Origin: Desulfovibrionaceae bacterium
GTDB lineage: Bacteria > Desulfobacterota > Desulfovibrionia > Desulfovibrionales > Desulfovibrionaceae
Length of the DNA stretch: 5,797 bases
Direction: 5' to 3'
Assembly (NCBI GenBank): GCA_030539415.1
Contig: JAUNSE010000076.1
Coordinates: 1 to 5,797 of the forward strand
The notes below the pieces were generated by a model that saw only the letters and a program-made list of their open reading frames with translations, made no database searches and was not told the DNA's origin. Shown here piece by piece: positions 4,472 to 5,797 of this stretch. A program made the translations under genes and the position numbers. Position 1 is the stretch's first letter. Every line of letters starts with the position of its first letter.

Positions 4472-5797
4472 ATGAAAACGGCCCTGCTTCAAGTCAATCC
4501 CGTGACCGGCGACATAGCCGGCAATATAGAGCGCATCAGCGAAGCCGTCCTGCGCGCGGGGAAGGTGGATTTGTGCGTCACCCCCGAGCTCGCCCTGTCC
4601 GGCGTCGCCCCGGGCCAGTTCCTGTCCATGAACGACTTCGTGGCCGGCTGCGCCAGGGGCCTGGACATTCTGGCCGCCCGCTTCGCGAACGGCCCGGACC
4701 TGCTGGTGGGCGCCCCGGTGGTCAGCGTCTACGACCCCGAGCTTCTGAGCAACGCCGCGGTGCTTGTCAGCCGCGGCCGCTGGGACGTGGTCTCGCGCAA
4801 GATACGCCCCGAGGCCTCCAGAGACCCGGAGGCCCAGTTCTTCGACCGCGGCGTCTCCTGCGGCATCATCAACCTGGCCGGCTGGCGGCTGGGCCTGGTC
4901 CTGTGCGAAAGCGACAGCATGGAGTCCTTCTGGAACGTGCGCGGCACTGGCTACGTGCCCCTGCTGGACCTGATCTCCAGGGGCGTCGACGCCATCATCC
5001 ACATGAAGGCCACCCCCTACGTCATCGGCCAGCGCGCCGACATGGAGGCCATGCTCACCCATGTGGCGGCCCGCCACCACATTCATCTCTTGAGCTGCAA
5101 CGCCGTCGGCGGCAACGGCGGCCTCATCTTCGGCGGCCAGAGCCTGGCCCTGGATCCCACCGGCGCGGTCTACGCCCGCGGCAGGGCCTTCGAGGAGGAC
5201 GTGCTCGTGGTGGACATGGCCACCGGCACGGCGCCAGTGGCCGGCGTGGGCAAGGTCTGGCAGGAGAACGTCTTCAGCGCCCTGGTGCTCGGCACGCGCG
5301 ACTTCGTGCGCAAGCTGGGCCTGCGCAGGGCCCTGGTCAGCCTGTCCGGCGGCATCGACTCCGCCCTCGTGCTGGTCGTGGCCGTGCGCGCCCTGGGCGC
5401 GGAGAATGTCTCGGCAGTCATCATGCCCTCGGGCTTCACCAGCGAGGAGGCCGTGGCCGGCGCGACCCAGCTGGCCAAAAGCCTGGGTGTCAGGGTGACG
5501 CTCATGCCCATCGACGGCATTGCCGAGCGCTACTGGGAGATTCTCGCCCCGAAAGGCGCGGACTTCGGCTACGAGGACGACAAGCCGGCGCGCTTCAAGC
5601 TCAACTCCCGCATCCGCGGCAGCCTCCTCATGTCCATGGCCGCGAGCGGCGAGCACCTCGTGCTCAACACCGGCAACAAGAGCGAGAGCGCCATGGGCTA
5701 CTGCACGCTCTACGGCGACACCGTGGGCACGCTCGGCGTCATCGCCGACCTGACCAAGACCCAGGTCTACGCCGTGGCCGAATGGCTCAACGAGAAC
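4472..5797 (+). CDS. nadE: Glutamine-dependent NAD+ synthetase, 3' end missing
   Basis: The enzyme amidates nicotinic acid adenine dinucleotide to NAD+ using ATP and ammonia from glutamine, the last step of NAD synthesis, in the cytosol. The frame is open for 442 codons to the right edge; glutaminase-fused enzymes usually have about 540-680 residues, so perhaps 100 or more are missing. Residues 1 to about 255 are a nitrilase-fold (CN hydrolase) glutaminase with triad E39 (TPEL), K110 (SRK) and C145 (LCES). From about 265 comes the synthetase domain: P-loop LSGGIDS at 291-297, NTGNKSE at 399-405 and GYCTLYGD at 409-416, all near-consensus. The glutaminase loop after K110 departs from the familiar LPNYGVFDE pattern, and CES stands where CED is common. 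The ATG at 4472 has only a weak GGA 7 bases upstream; it lies 31 bases after the Nudix gene and the protein starts at once with the first strand, so the start seems right. Confidence 0.95.
   Translation, partial: MKTALLQVNPVTGDIAGNIERISEAVLRAGKVDLCVTPELALSGVAPGQFLSMNDFVAGCARGLDILAARFANGPDLLVGAPVVSVYDPELLSNAAVLVSRGRWDVVSRKIRPEASRDPEAQFFDRGVSCGIINLAGWRLGLVLCESDSMESFWNVRGTGYVPLLDLISRGVDAIIHMKATPYVIGQRADMEAMLTHVAARHHIHLLSCNAVGGNGGLIFGGQSLALDPTGAVYARGRAFEEDVLVVDMATGTAPVAGVGKVWQENVFSALVLGTRDFVRKLGLRRALVSLSGGIDSALVLVVAVRALGAENVSAVIMPSGFTSEEAVAGATQLAKSLGVRVTLMPIDGIAERYWEILAPKGADFGYEDDKPARFKLNSRIRGSLLMSMAASGEHLVLNTGNKSESAMGYCTLYGDTVGTLGVIADLTKTQVYAVAEWLNEN

Noticed and set aside
3657..4475. A 272-codon plus-strand frame across the tsaC-Nudix gap, including an ATG at 3804 that could be a leader peptide
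   Set aside because: It is in a different frame from both genes, Arg/His-rich without a domain, and the ATG at 3804 has no Shine-Dalgarno; the Nudix frame explains the same DNA better.
4229..5656. A 475-codon minus-strand frame opposite nadE and the end of the Nudix gene
   Set aside because: It is a low-complexity shadow of nadE, whose motifs on the plus strand are unambiguous.
1..5797. Mobile elements, CRISPR arrays, tRNA or rRNA genes, toxin-antitoxin or defence genes
   Set aside because: I saw no terminal repeats, target duplications, regular spacer repeats, tRNA-like folds or proteins of these classes; all sizeable coding frames are accounted for by housekeeping or glycosylation genes.

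Overview
The DNA is very rich in G+C, with G or C at most third codon positions. The gene content and protein style (an STT3/PglB-type oligosaccharyltransferase, a CPSC-start Nudix hydrolase, a glutaminase-fused NAD synthetase) fit a high-GC member of the Desulfovibrionaceae (Desulfovibrio sensu lato). That placement is recognition and inference; no search was run.

The window is ordinary chromosomal DNA packed with housekeeping genes. I see no insertion sequence, integrase, phage gene, CRISPR array, tRNA or rRNA. From left to right: (1) the 3' end of rsmG (16S rRNA m7G methyltransferase), its stop overlapping by 4 bases the start of (2) a full-length STT3/PglB-like N-oligosaccharyltransferase. 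(3) A 76-base convergent gap with an imperfect inverted repeat. (4) rlmH on the minus strand (23S rRNA m3-pseudouridine methyltransferase). (5) tsaC on the plus strand (threonylcarbamoyl-AMP synthase for tRNA t6A37), diverging from rlmH with the two ATG codons interlocked in one CATG. (6) A 159-base gap with relatively AT-rich stretches and several dyad-symmetric elements, probably the promoter region of (7) a Nudix hydrolase read from a TTG start. (8) A glutamine-dependent NAD synthetase (nadE) 31 bases further on, open at the right edge.

Two themes emerge. Three enzymes (RsmG, RlmH, TsaC) modify ribosomal or transfer RNA at sites important for decoding. The Nudix-nadE pair looks like a small NAD-metabolism operon. 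The oligosaccharyltransferase is the least housekeeping-like gene: all motifs expected for catalysis are present, but no glycan-building gene lies beside it here. Most interesting are the interlocked rlmH/tsaC starts, the OST with no basic residue where the Campylobacter enzymes carry their acceptor-selecting arginine, and an atypical glutaminase loop in NadE. I found no clearly new multi-gene system.
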